From: an uncultured Saprospiraceae bacterium
GTDB lineage: Bacteria; Bacteroidota; Bacteroidia; Chitinophagales; Saprospiraceae
DNA length: 60,333 nt
Assembly (NCBI GenBank): GCA_938015805.1
Contig: CALLXF010000090.1
Span: forward strand, 1 to 60,333
Reading direction: 5' to 3'
The notes beneath the pieces are model-generated. The model ran no database searches. It was not told where the DNA came from and saw only the letters and a list, made by a program, of their open reading frames with translations. Of this stretch, positions 9,021 through 16,499 are shown piece after piece. Position 1 is the first letter of the stretch. Every line of letters starts with the position of its first letter. A program made the position numbers and the translations under genes.

Positions 9021-10145
9021 TTAATTTCTAATTTGCATTTTCAAAGGAGTTAAGCCTTCCATATATTCTCTCTCTTTGTCTACTTTATCTAGATATTTAT
9101 CACAAAAGTCGATTTCTTTATTGACTAATTTTATGAGTTTATCATCTTCTATCTCCATCGCATCGTAAATATTTAAAGCATCATCTAGCTGTGTGTACAT
9201 TTCATCCAACGCTTTACGAGCATTTTTTCTTTTAAATTTTTTGTCTTTAAATTTATTCTTCTTTGCTTTTTTATAGGCCTCAAATTCTTCGGTAATATTA
9301 CTGTAGGTTTCTTTAGTTTCTTCTAGCAATTTTACATTTTGATCATAATCATAAAAGTAGACATCATCTTTGAGCGTTTCTTGAAACGCAGTTACCAGCT
9401 CGTTGCCCGTACCATTTGCTAAGGATCTTTCTAACATTGATTCTAATCTTTGTTTTCCTGTTTGCTTAAAAACCGTGGTTACTTCGGTTGCGGTAGCCGT
9501 TTCTCCTTTATCACTTTTCAACTCTCCTCCTTTATCAAAGTCATCATAACTTACTGGCGTTTTTAACAACTGCCAGATAGGATCATAAGGCATATGACTT
9601 TTGATCATTTTCTGAGGCGAGGCATTATTCCAAGTCGGATCATATTCTTTTACAAATTTTCGATTACTGATCATACCCGCTCCCCTACTTGTATCGTATA
9701 ATTGCCATATTCCATTTGTATAAACTGCATTCCAAGCTTGCTCTTTATCAGAGATTTCTCCTTCTTGATTTTTAGTATATCCGTAAATGATCTGTGTTCT
9801 GTATCCAAGACTAGATACCATAGCATCAAACAAGGTAGCCATCTCTATCGATGATCCTTTCTTACGATTTATAATCCGTTTTAATTTTAAGTCGGCCATC
9901 TGCTGCGGCGTTTTAGGCTTCGATTCTTTTTTACTGGATTTTCCTTTTCTTTTTTTAGGCTTAGCTCCGTCTTTAGATTTCTTTGAACGACTTACGTTCT
10001 GACTGATGTTTTCTGTGATCCAATTATAAACAGAAAGTATAGAATCTTGCTCCCAAACCATTTCCTCCATGACTTCTGTAATAGCAGTAGACTGAGCAAA
10101 TCCAAAATGAGAAACAAAGAGAAGTAAGAAAGTTATTTTTTTCAT
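9021..10145 (-). CDS. Transglutaminase-like exported protein lacking catalytic residues
   Basis: 374 residues with a signal peptide ending at FAQ (about residue 18), a Lys/Ser-rich linker (about 53-80), a transglutaminase-like core and a charged helical C-terminal half. It aligns along its length with the protein at 17763-18860. There the papain-like triad is Cys105, His143, Asp158; here the Cys position is Ser99 (in KKGSSIE), the His position is Gln136 (KEQAWNAV), and only Asp151 remains. So this copy is almost surely not a peptidase or transamidase. Known pseudo-transglutaminases act as binding or scaffold modules; a substrate-binding role here is inference. Monocistronic by spacing. Confidence 0.85.
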   Translation of the reverse strand: MKKITFLLLFVSHFGFAQSTAITEVMEEMVWEQDSILSVYNWITENISQNVSRSKKSKDGAKPKKRKGKSSKKESKPKTPQQMADLKLKRIINRKKGSSIEMATLFDAMVSSLGYRTQIIYGYTKNQEGEISDKEQAWNAVYTNGIWQLYDTSRGAGMISNRKFVKEYDPTWNNASPQKMIKSHMPYDPIWQLLKTPVSYDDFDKGGELKSDKGETATATEVTTVFKQTGKQRLESMLERSLANGTGNELVTAFQETLKDDVYFYDYDQNVKLLEETKETYSNITEEFEAYKKAKKNKFKDKKFKRKNARKALDEMYTQLDDALNIYDAMEIEDDKLIKLVNKEIDFCDKYLDKVDKEREYMEGLTPLKMQIRN

Positions 10146-10324
10146 AAGTTGATTTTCTAATCTATTTATCCATTGTAGAAACGAAATAGAAATACAAATG
10201 ATACGTAAAATATAAAAAAAAGCAATCTTTTACACCAGACCTCTTTGTAGTAGCGGATAAAATACATGTTTAGTCTGTAAAAATAAGAAGATCATATTTG
10301 AGCATAGATAAGGCTTACATAGGT

Positions 10325-11131
10325 TTAGAAACTACCTTTCAAAACTTGTTTTGTTTTTTCTATCAATTTATTGACAAGATCTACATTATAAGCATCAGAA
10401 TATGCTGGCCCAAATTCTCCTTTATCATTATCGAAATATTTACCATCAATTTCAGCATGATTTTTAATAAGTGCTAAGTCATATATGATATCAGCTCCCT
10501 TATCTGCAGATGACCAAAACCTTCCGTAAGCCGCCTTTACCATGTTGGTATTAAGTAACGATCCGGGGTTTAGTGCAACTACAGCCACGACAGATTCTTG
10601 CCTAGATAAATAAAAACTCCACATTAGTATTGCTAACTTGCTTTGAGCGTAGGCCTCTTGATCGGAGACAGTGATATTGCCATCGAGGAGATCTAAAGAG
10701 ATAGTACTCTGAGCGGCCGAACTCAAATTTATTATCCGTGGCTCCAAACTCTTTTTTATAGTATCTAGGATAGCATTTGTGAAAACAAAAGGAGCGTAAT
10801 AGTTAACAACTATGCGGATATCATATCCTTCCTTAGTAATAGGCTGAGAAGATTTAAAGACTCCCGCATTGTTAACTAATACATCAATATGAGAAATCTT
10901 TGTGTTAATTTCTTCAGCCATTTTTTGTACCTGACTTAAGTCGGAAAAATCTGCTACGAATCCATCAATGTTTTCATTGCCAGATTTTTGCTTGAGCTCA
11001 GTAATGACTTTTTGTAATTTATCAGCATTCCTCCCATGCAGATAAATTTCATGCCCTTTTTTGGCCATTTTAAGAGCGGCTAACTTGCCTATGCCATCTG
11101 TACTTCCTGTTATAAGAATTGTCTTTTTCAT
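10325..11131 (-). CDS. Short-chain dehydrogenase/reductase
   Basis: 268-residue cytosolic NAD(P)-dependent oxidoreductase. The Rossmann start TGSTDGIGKLAAL gives the TGxxxGxG cofactor motif, NNAG is at about 86-89 (DVLVNNAGVF), the catalytic Ser lies in NLSSAAQ and the YxxxK pair is YAQSK. The closest general type is the retinol dehydrogenase/WW-oxidoreductase-like SDR group (TSTDGIGK-style opening), but the substrate is unknown. Last gene of a three-gene operon with a flavin monooxygenase (18-bp gap) and a quinone reductase-like MDR, divergent from an HxlR regulator; the context suggests handling of reactive electrophiles or quinones. Confidence 0.9.
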   Translation of the reverse strand: MKKTILITGSTDGIGKLAALKMAKKGHEIYLHGRNADKLQKVITELKQKSGNENIDGFVADFSDLSQVQKMAEEINTKISHIDVLVNNAGVFKSSQPITKEGYDIRIVVNYYAPFVFTNAILDTIKKSLEPRIINLSSAAQSTISLDLLDGNITVSDQEAYAQSKLAILMWSFYLSRQESVVAVVALNPGSLLNTNMVKAAYGRFWSSADKGADIIYDLALIKNHAEIDGKYFDNDKGEFGPAYSDAYNVDLVNKLIEKTKQVLKGSF

Positions 11132-11149
11132 ATTAGTGTTTTTAATGAG

Positions 11150-12082
11150 TTAATGAAACTTTGGTAAGAGTTTCTCTGATAAAGACTCCATTGTTTTTTC
11201 AATGTTATCGCTATTAAATCTTAAATTAATGGCTACGTGGTTTACACCAATGGAATGTAATTCTGAAAGATATTCGACAAGATAATTTACACCTGTCCTG
11301 ATACCTAGATGTATGCCCACTGGCTTAAAATCATCATTTCTTTGCAAGTCCACATATAATGGTTGTAAGAAGGGCTTGCTAGCATCTACCGTCTTGGGTA
11401 TTAATCCTCTCCACTCTTCAATATGGAGTTTCTGCATATGGAGATTTCTAGGATAGTACATCCAACCATCTCCCTTCGCTGCGATCCATTCTATACTTTG
11501 CTGGCTATGCCCAGTAATCAGCATGGGAATTTTAGCACCGAAGGGTTTTGGCAACACATCTATCTTGCCATTAAGCTCTCCGTAGCTATTAGTGTCCATG
11601 TATGGAAAGTCCAATTCTGCCTGTCGGATAAATTCATAAGCCTCTCTAAATTTTTCACCTCGCTTAGAATACTCCATATTCATTGCAGGAAATTCTTCAT
11701 AGCGATCACCAGATGCTACCCCCATGATCAATCTGCCATTACTCAATTGATCTATAGTGGCAGCAGATTTAGCTACATGTAGTGGATGACGTAAAGGAAG
11801 CGCAATACTCGAAACACCTAAGGCTATTTTGCTTGTCCTTCCTGCTAGATAACCAAGATAAGTGAATGGGTCAAAGGTCTGCCCAGCATCTCCAAATGTA
11901 GGGACATGCATAGGTACATCTCTTACCCAAACTGCTTTGAAGCCTAATTTTTCTGCAAGTTCAACTCTCTCCAAGTGATCTTGCAAACTGGGCACAGAAC
12001 TATTGCTATACTCCTCAATAGGTACAACCAGCCCTATGCTCAGTTTGTTAGGTTTAAAAACTTCATTAAACCCTTTGTTGAT
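11150..12082 (-). CDS. LLM-class flavin-dependent monooxygenase, BA3436-like; non-canonical start likely
   Basis: Bacterial luciferase-like TIM-barrel flavoprotein using reduced flavin. The body matches the BA3436-type luciferase-like oxidoreductases (WVRDVPMHVPTFGDAGQ, LPLRHPLHVAKSA, VASGDRYEEFPAM). The first usual start codon is GTG at 11993-11995, but that would delete strand beta-1. Upstream in the same frame lies FKPNKLSIGLVVPIEEY, the expected family N-terminus, with no ATG, GTG or TTG before the stop at about 12122-12124. I place the start at ATC (12080-12082), giving an N-terminus NKGFNEVF typical of the family; ATA at 12107-12109 or CTG at 12101-12103 are alternatives. The open frame reaches the end of the upstream MDR gene, so translational coupling is possible. 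A damaged gene is the other explanation. Confidence 0.85.
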   Translation of the reverse strand: MNKGFNEVFKPNKLSIGLVVPIEEYSNSSVPSLQDHLERVELAEKLGFKAVWVRDVPMHVPTFGDAGQTFDPFTYLGYLAGRTSKIALGVSSIALPLRHPLHVAKSAATIDQLSNGRLIMGVASGDRYEEFPAMNMEYSKRGEKFREAYEFIRQAELDFPYMDTNSYGELNGKIDVLPKPFGAKIPMLITGHSQQSIEWIAAKGDGWMYYPRNLHMQKLHIEEWRGLIPKTVDASKPFLQPLYVDLQRNDDFKPVGIHLGIRTGVNYLVEYLSELHSIGVNHVAINLRFNSDNIEKTMESLSEKLLPKFH

Positions 12083-12113
12083 TTGCTCAAATATTTTTGT
12101 CAGAACTATTGAT

Positions 12114-13100
12114 TTAATTTTCTATGACTACTTTACCCATTCCTTTACCACTAGATAATCTTGCATGAGCTTTAGCCACTTCAGTTAACGTATATCTATT
12201 TTTATCTATATATGGAGTCAGTTTTCCATTTTCAATAATTTTGGTTATCTCAGAAAGTATTCGATGATGGTCAGCCCTTTTATAATTGTGTAACATGGGT
12301 ATCAGCATAAACACCACATGTATAGATAAGCCTTTAAAATGAGCCAATGTCAAATCTAACTCAAGAAGAGATACAGTAGATACGACATGCCCGTTCAGCA
12401 TAGCAGCATTAAATGAGTTAATCATATTAGCTCCACCCACAGAATCGTAAACGATATCAAAACCAGCACCATTTGTATATTGCTGAACATAATCTTCAAC
12501 CTTCTTTGTTTTATAGTTGATCGCTGTAGCTCCTAGTTCTTCGATCAAAGCCATTTGGCGATCACCTCCACCTGTAGAATATACATCTGCTCCAAAATAG
12601 TTTGCAAGCTGCAACACGATATGACCAACACCTCCAGATCCACCGTGGACAAGAACTTTTTGCCCTGCCTTGATCCTCGCTCTCTCTAATCCCTCATAAG
12701 CCGTAATGGCTACCAGAGGTAGAGAGGCAGCCTCTCTCATAGTTAAGTTTTTAGGTTTGTGAGCGATAAGTTTTGTATCGGCAACTATATACTCTGCAAG
12801 TGTACCTGGCAATGCAGCAAGACCCCCTGCACAGCCATAAACTTGATCTCCAATACTAAAGCCTGTGACGCCGTCACCCAATGCTTCAATCGTACCTGCA
12901 AAATCCATCCCCAATATCGCGGGTAATTCTGGAGACAAGGGGAGATCTTTTCCCATATTACGTATCATAGTGTCTACTGTATTTACACTAGATGCTGCTA
13001 TTTTAACAAGGACCTCGCCACGCGTTGGTTCTGGCTTTTCTATTTCTGTTAGTTCAAATACGGAATCACTCCCGTATTGATTAAGTATCATTGCTTTCAT
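12114..13100 (-). CDS. Zeta-crystallin/quinone oxidoreductase-like MDR dehydrogenase
   Basis: 328-residue medium-chain NADPH-dependent reductase. It has the GroES-like N-terminal part (GMDFAGTIEALGDGVTGF) and the Rossmann motif GGSGGVGHIVLQLA. The structural zinc cysteine cluster of alcohol dehydrogenases is absent, as in quinone oxidoreductases. The likely job is reducing quinones or alpha,beta-unsaturated carbonyls. First gene of the operon with the flavin monooxygenase and SDR; 90 bp separate it from the divergent HxlR gene, with a palindrome in between (13114-13130) that would let the regulator control both sides. Confidence 0.92.
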   Translation of the reverse strand: MKAMILNQYGSDSVFELTEIEKPEPTRGEVLVKIAASSVNTVDTMIRNMGKDLPLSPELPAILGMDFAGTIEALGDGVTGFSIGDQVYGCAGGLAALPGTLAEYIVADTKLIAHKPKNLTMREAASLPLVAITAYEGLERARIKAGQKVLVHGGSGGVGHIVLQLANYFGADVYSTGGGDRQMALIEELGATAINYKTKKVEDYVQQYTNGAGFDIVYDSVGGANMINSFNAAMLNGHVVSTVSLLELDLTLAHFKGLSIHVVFMLIPMLHNYKRADHHRILSEITKIIENGKLTPYIDKNRYTLTEVAKAHARLSSGKGMGKVVIEN

Positions 13101-13113
13101 ATGATTTTTTAAT

Positions 13114-13130
13114 ACTATAATTAATATAGT
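13114..13130. promoter_or_regulatory. Palindrome, likely HxlR operator
   Basis: ACTATA and TATAGT form perfect arms around ATTAA, 14 bp before the MDR gene start and overlapping the -33 region of the hxlR-type promoter. Position between a divergent regulator and its probable target operon is typical for the family. Regulator binding is inference. Confidence 0.55.
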
Positions 13131-13160
13131 TGCAATAATAATTAAAGTAGTTTAAATTTG
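13129..13160 (+). promoter_or_regulatory. Promoter of the HxlR gene
   Basis: -7 box TAAATTTG at 13153-13160 fits TAnnTTTG exactly; GTTG at 13129-13132 sits 20 nt upstream as a one-mismatch -33 element. The ATG is 30 bp downstream. Confidence 0.55.
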
Positions 13161-13190
13161 CAATAACGGTCAAAAAGGATAGTACCCAAT

Positions 13191-13535
13191 ATGAGCAAAG
13201 AAACAAAGGTCAAATATCAAGGTAAGACTTATCCATGTTGCACTAGTCTGACTATGGACATCATCGGTGGAAAGTGGAAAACAGTAATTATTTTTCACCT
13301 GGCTCAGGGAAAACTTAGATATAATGAATTACGTAAATCCATGCCTACTGTAACAGAAAGGACACTAAGCTTACAGTTAAAAAAATTAGAAGAGGATAAG
13401 ATAATCAAAAGGGAAGTGATTTATAAAAAACCACCACTTAAGGTGTTTTATTCTCTTACAGAATTAGGTACTTCTTTACGACCTATAGTAAATGCTATTG
13501 CTGACTGGGGCGATTCTGTTGCTGGAGTGAAATAA
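13191..13535 (+). CDS. HxlR-family transcriptional regulator
   Basis: 114-residue winged-helix DNA-binding protein. The family core is clear: CCTSLTMDIIGGKWKTVIIF, then LRYNELRKSMPTVTERTLS (recognition helix area) and the wing VFYSLTELG. Two adjacent cysteines (Cys16, Cys17) sit before the first helix. Family members such as YodB and QorR sense quinones or diamide through an N-terminal Cys, so a thiol-based sensor of electrophiles is plausible here. Divergent from the MDR/flavin monooxygenase/SDR operon, the probable target. Alone in its transcription unit. Confidence 0.93.
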   Translation: MSKETKVKYQGKTYPCCTSLTMDIIGGKWKTVIIFHLAQGKLRYNELRKSMPTVTERTLSLQLKKLEEDKIIKREVIYKKPPLKVFYSLTELGTSLRPIVNAIADWGDSVAGVK

Positions 13536-13690
13536 GTTCTTAGGCCAAGTAGTACCAGCAAATAAGAGTAAAATAATGATACTTTTATAGAATCGACAAA
13601 GACTATTTATTGTCACAACTTGATATTAAAAGGATCATCATATCAAAAAAGAGTATCAAAAATGACGATGACCAAATAGTCGAAAAAAAT

Positions 13691-14413
13691 TTAGCAACCG
13701 ATCATGTTATCGATACTAAACATAAAATCTTGACTTACATTATTACCATCAGCAGATCTAGCAGGAGCCCATTTAGGCATGCTGTTTAGTGCATGCTTTA
13801 TCATTTTGTCTAGTCGCTCATTATTTGAGGATTTAGTTAATGACACATTAGTCGCTGCACCAGTATTATCGATGGTAAATTTTGCTTCGATATTTTTAAT
13901 TAATTCTTGCTCTGCAAAGCTTAGGTCTTTTAAAGTTTTACTAGTTAAGTATCTTTCCATCCCCTCGTACCCTCCATCACATGACGCTGGATATTCTGGA
14001 ATTACGACGTATGCAAAGGAAATAGTTTTTGGCTCCTTTGTCGCACTAGTATTATTAGAATAATAAGTTACCGATACGCTTATCTCATCTCCATAGCTTG
14101 CTTTTCCAAGCATTACTTTTTGATCCGCACTCAGCTCATGAGCCTTGTTCTGTACTGAGAATAATTTTCCATTGGACGTAAGTCGGATTATCACAGACTC
14201 ATAAGACTCAATCCAGGAATCTGGAAAGCCTTCTTTTAGATCTGATAAGGTTTTTACATTCTGAATGCCTAAAGGCGTAATCGATTTAAATGCATGATCA
14301 CCATTCCTAATAATAACACCGAGCTGTGTATCGACACTAAGGCTTAGTCCATTTTGCGAGTAACCAATGGCAGCAATAAAAAGTAAGGCCAGGCAACTAA
14401 ATATATTTTTCAT
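13691..14413 (-). CDS. Exported protein with TonB-C-like domain (copy 1)
   Basis: 240 residues, signal peptide to about residue 19 (IGYSQ). The C-terminal third resembles the TonB C-terminal fold seen in many Bacteroidota proteins: a GAATNVSLTKSS strand, a helix ending NSMPKWAPARSADG, and a final strand. There is no membrane anchor or proline-rich span, so it is not an energy transducer. It is a paralogue of the next gene upstream (14453), sharing order and the phrase K(t/d)LSDLKEGFPDSW versus NTLTDLYERYPTDW. Function unknown; the pair probably works in the periplasm. Confidence 0.75.
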   Translation of the reverse strand: MKNIFSCLALLFIAAIGYSQNGLSLSVDTQLGVIIRNGDHAFKSITPLGIQNVKTLSDLKEGFPDSWIESYESVIIRLTSNGKLFSVQNKAHELSADQKVMLGKASYGDEISVSVTYYSNNTSATKEPKTISFAYVVIPEYPASCDGGYEGMERYLTSKTLKDLSFAEQELIKNIEAKFTIDNTGAATNVSLTKSSNNERLDKMIKHALNSMPKWAPARSADGNNVSQDFMFSIDNMIGC

Positions 14414-14452
14414 AATAAAATTGTAAAATCAATTAATAATGTAACGGTTAAT

Positions 14453-15190
14453 CTATCCGCCGTAAAAAGCACACAGATTTAAATTACCGATATAGAATCT
14501 AAAACTCTGCTCCACAACAACACCGGCAGAATCTTTTGCAGGATTCCAAGGAGGCATATTTTTAATCGCTTGGGTTATAATCTGATCTACTTTAGTGTCT
14601 CCTGAAGAATTTAGCAGTTCGACATTTTTTATCTCTCCTCGGATTCCTATCGTATATTTTACAGTCGTCCATTCTGCCACTTCTGCCTTTGCTTCTAGAA
14701 TTTTATTAGAGGTATTTCTTTCTAAATAATCGAGCATTTTTTCCTCTCCTCCTACATAAGCGGCATATACTTCCGGAGTAATCGTAAATGTATAATCTAC
14801 TTGTTTTTCTTCTTTTATTTTTAGTGTATTATCAGGAATGTACTTTATATCCATTTTTAGCTGAGATCCATTTTCGGCTAACCTAATAATCTCTTTTTGG
14901 TCCTCATTTAAAGTATGACTAGAACCAGTAGCAGTTAATAATTCGCCATCACATGTTACAGATATCTCTACAGATATATATTTTTCTACCCAGTCTGTAG
15001 GATAACGTTCGTACAAGTCAGTTAAGGTATTTGCAGATTTTAAAGTAGCTTCAGAAATTTGTCTTTGCGTATTTCCATCTAACCTCATTTCCATTCTAAA
15101 AGGACTGTCGTTGGTTTCAGATTTGTCTTTAAGACTAAAACCCGAAAACACTAAAAAAGAGATAAGTAATAATCCTATGAATTTATTCAT
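14453..15190 (-). CDS. Exported protein with TonB-C-like domain (copy 2)
   Basis: 245 residues with an N-terminal hydrophobic segment (about 5-19) as signal peptide. Same build as the 13691 protein: an N-terminal domain with NTLTDLYERYPTDWVE, then a TonB-C-like end (GEIKNVELLNSSGDTKVD, then NMPPWNPAKDSAG). Gap to the downstream paralogue is 39 bp, consistent with one transcript from a tandem duplication. Not a true TonB. Role unknown. Confidence 0.75.
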   Translation of the reverse strand: MNKFIGLLLISFLVFSGFSLKDKSETNDSPFRMEMRLDGNTQRQISEATLKSANTLTDLYERYPTDWVEKYISVEISVTCDGELLTATGSSHTLNEDQKEIIRLAENGSQLKMDIKYIPDNTLKIKEEKQVDYTFTITPEVYAAYVGGEEKMLDYLERNTSNKILEAKAEVAEWTTVKYTIGIRGEIKNVELLNSSGDTKVDQIITQAIKNMPPWNPAKDSAGVVVEQSFRFYIGNLNLCAFYGG

Positions 15191-15322
15191 AACTTAAATT
15201 TTTTATAATAAAGAAACCTATCTGCTTTTGGCTAAAGATAAGACAAAATTCCTATTTACAGCTGACTTAAATCAACCTCATTTATCGCTTTAAAATTTCC
15301 TTAACAATAAGTACGTCTAGGA

Positions 15323-15853
15323 TTACACCATTTTAAAATTGTGTATCAGCGTCACCATATCGTCATCTGCAGATGGACCATATGCAGCGGGAACAGGAAT
15401 GTCTAGCATCCTAAGATAGACTCCTAGCTGAGCACGATGATGTACAAGATGGTTCATACAGAAAATTCGAGCGACCTGATATTTTGGAAGTGTAAATAAA
15501 ACTTCATCTCCATAAGACATCGACCATTGCTTTGTAAATTCGTCATCAGAGACATGAAGCAAGGCTTCTTTAGCTTCCGCCAATAGAGAATCAAAGTAAG
15601 TAAGTAGCTCCTTGCTGGTATCCAACGCTATAGGTTTAAAATTTATAAAATCTAATTTTTCATCTCTTACACAAGAAGTCCACCATGCGGTGATCTCGGC
15701 TATATGAATTGCCAATCTTCCCAGAGTTTCGGATTTTTCTGCTGGCTTAAAATGAGCTTTCTCAAATGGGACTACTTCTAAATACCGTCGGGTAACCTCC
15801 GATTCTAAAATCAATTCTTGCAAAAAGGTTTTGCCTATACTTTGATTGTTCAT
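15323..15853 (-). CDS. DinB-family protein
   Basis: 176-residue four-helix-bundle protein of the DinB/YfiT-like superfamily, many of which are metal-dependent thiol transferases. Candidate metal ligands are the His in RLAIHIAEI and the two in CMNHLVHHRAQLG, spaced as in the family, and the C-terminal PAAYGPSADD motif is common to Bacteroidota members. No known substrate. It lies 30 bp downstream of the Lrp-type regulator on the same strand and may share its transcript. Confidence 0.9.
   Translation of the reverse strand: MNNQSIGKTFLQELILESEVTRRYLEVVPFEKAHFKPAEKSETLGRLAIHIAEITAWWTSCVRDEKLDFINFKPIALDTSKELLTYFDSLLAEAKEALLHVSDDEFTKQWSMSYGDEVLFTLPKYQVARIFCMNHLVHHRAQLGVYLRMLDIPVPAAYGPSADDDMVTLIHNFKMV
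15570..15583. repeat. Degenerate copy of the dispersed palindrome
   Basis: TTAGCTTCCGCCAA; one arm mismatch to TTGGCnnnnGCCAA. Inside the DinB gene, in the Leu-Ala-Glu-Ala-Lys codons. Same core (CGGAAG on the reverse strand) as the copies at 420 and 31717. Confidence 0.4.
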
Positions 15854-15883
15854 AAATCTTGGCTATTTCTTTAATGATACTAA

Positions 15884-16345
15884 TTAGTAAATAGGTATTA
15901 CTGTAGATCGTTTAAACTCATCTAAAACAAAGGTGCTTTTTATCTGCGATATATTATTAAGAGCGGCCAGTTTTTCTGATGAGAATTTATGATAATCATT
16001 AAGGTCTTTTACAATTACCTTTAGTAGAAAATCGTTTGCTCCTCCCATGAGATAACATTCTACGACCTCCGGAATTTTCTGAATAGCCTTTTTAAACTCT
16101 TTGATCTCTTTAAGCTTTTGTTTCTCAAGAGAAACACTGCAAAAAACAACCATCAGATTTTCCACTTTTGAGGTATCTAAAACGGCAACATACTTCTTAA
16201 TAAATCCTGATGCCACAAATTTTTTAATCCGATTATAGATCGGTGTTTTGGAAAGATTTAATTTAGAAGATATTGTTTTTATATCTGTAGCTGAGTCCTC
16301 TTGCAGTATCTGCAATAACTGCTTATCTATTTTATCTAAATCCAT
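15884..16345 (-). CDS. Lrp/AsnC-family transcriptional regulator
   Basis: 153 residues: helix-turn-helix (IDKQLLQILQEDSATDIKTIS, then KTPIYNRIKKFVASG) followed by the RAM ligand-binding domain (VVECYLMGGANDFLLKV). Such proteins form octamers that respond to amino acids. It is divergent from a cystathionine gamma-synthase-family gene and 154 bp of AT-rich DNA lie between, with two similar imperfect palindromes. The simple reading is control of sulfur amino acid breakdown or synthesis, plus autoregulation; the effector is not known. Confidence 0.93.
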   Translation of the reverse strand: MDLDKIDKQLLQILQEDSATDIKTISSKLNLSKTPIYNRIKKFVASGFIKKYVAVLDTSKVENLMVVFCSVSLEKQKLKEIKEFKKAIQKIPEVVECYLMGGANDFLLKVIVKDLNDYHKFSSEKLAALNNISQIKSTFVLDEFKRSTVIPIY

Positions 16346-16395
16346 GAGGGAATTTTTCCTTGATTGGTTACTAAAAACAAGCTAAAATACATTAA

Positions 16396-16425
16396 AATCC
16401 TATTATACTTTAAAATACAGGAATT
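16396..16425. promoter_or_regulatory. Imperfect palindrome 1, candidate Lrp site
   Basis: AATCCT and AGGAATT flank an AT-rich core; it shares the AATCCTAT opening with the site at 16457. Long AT-rich palindromes are typical of Lrp/AsnC binding. Confidence 0.35.
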
Positions 16426-16456
16426 AATACTATAATATCTCCATACCATATAACAT

Positions 16457-16486
16457 AATCCTATATATAATACTTTTATAGGTATA
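16457..16486. promoter_or_regulatory. Imperfect palindrome 2, candidate Lrp site
   Basis: AATCCTATA and TATAGGTATA face each other, 14 bp before the PLP enzyme start, about 61 bp after palindrome 1 (start to start), close to six helical turns. Confidence 0.4.
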
Positions 16487-16499
16487 TAAATCTAATGCT

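Noticed and set aside
9021-10145. Pseudogene
   Set aside because: Although catalytic residues are lost, the frame is intact over full length with signal peptide and conserved core, so it is listed as a gene.
13691-14413. TonB energy transducer
   Set aside because: No membrane anchor and no proline-rich span; only a TonB-C-like end.
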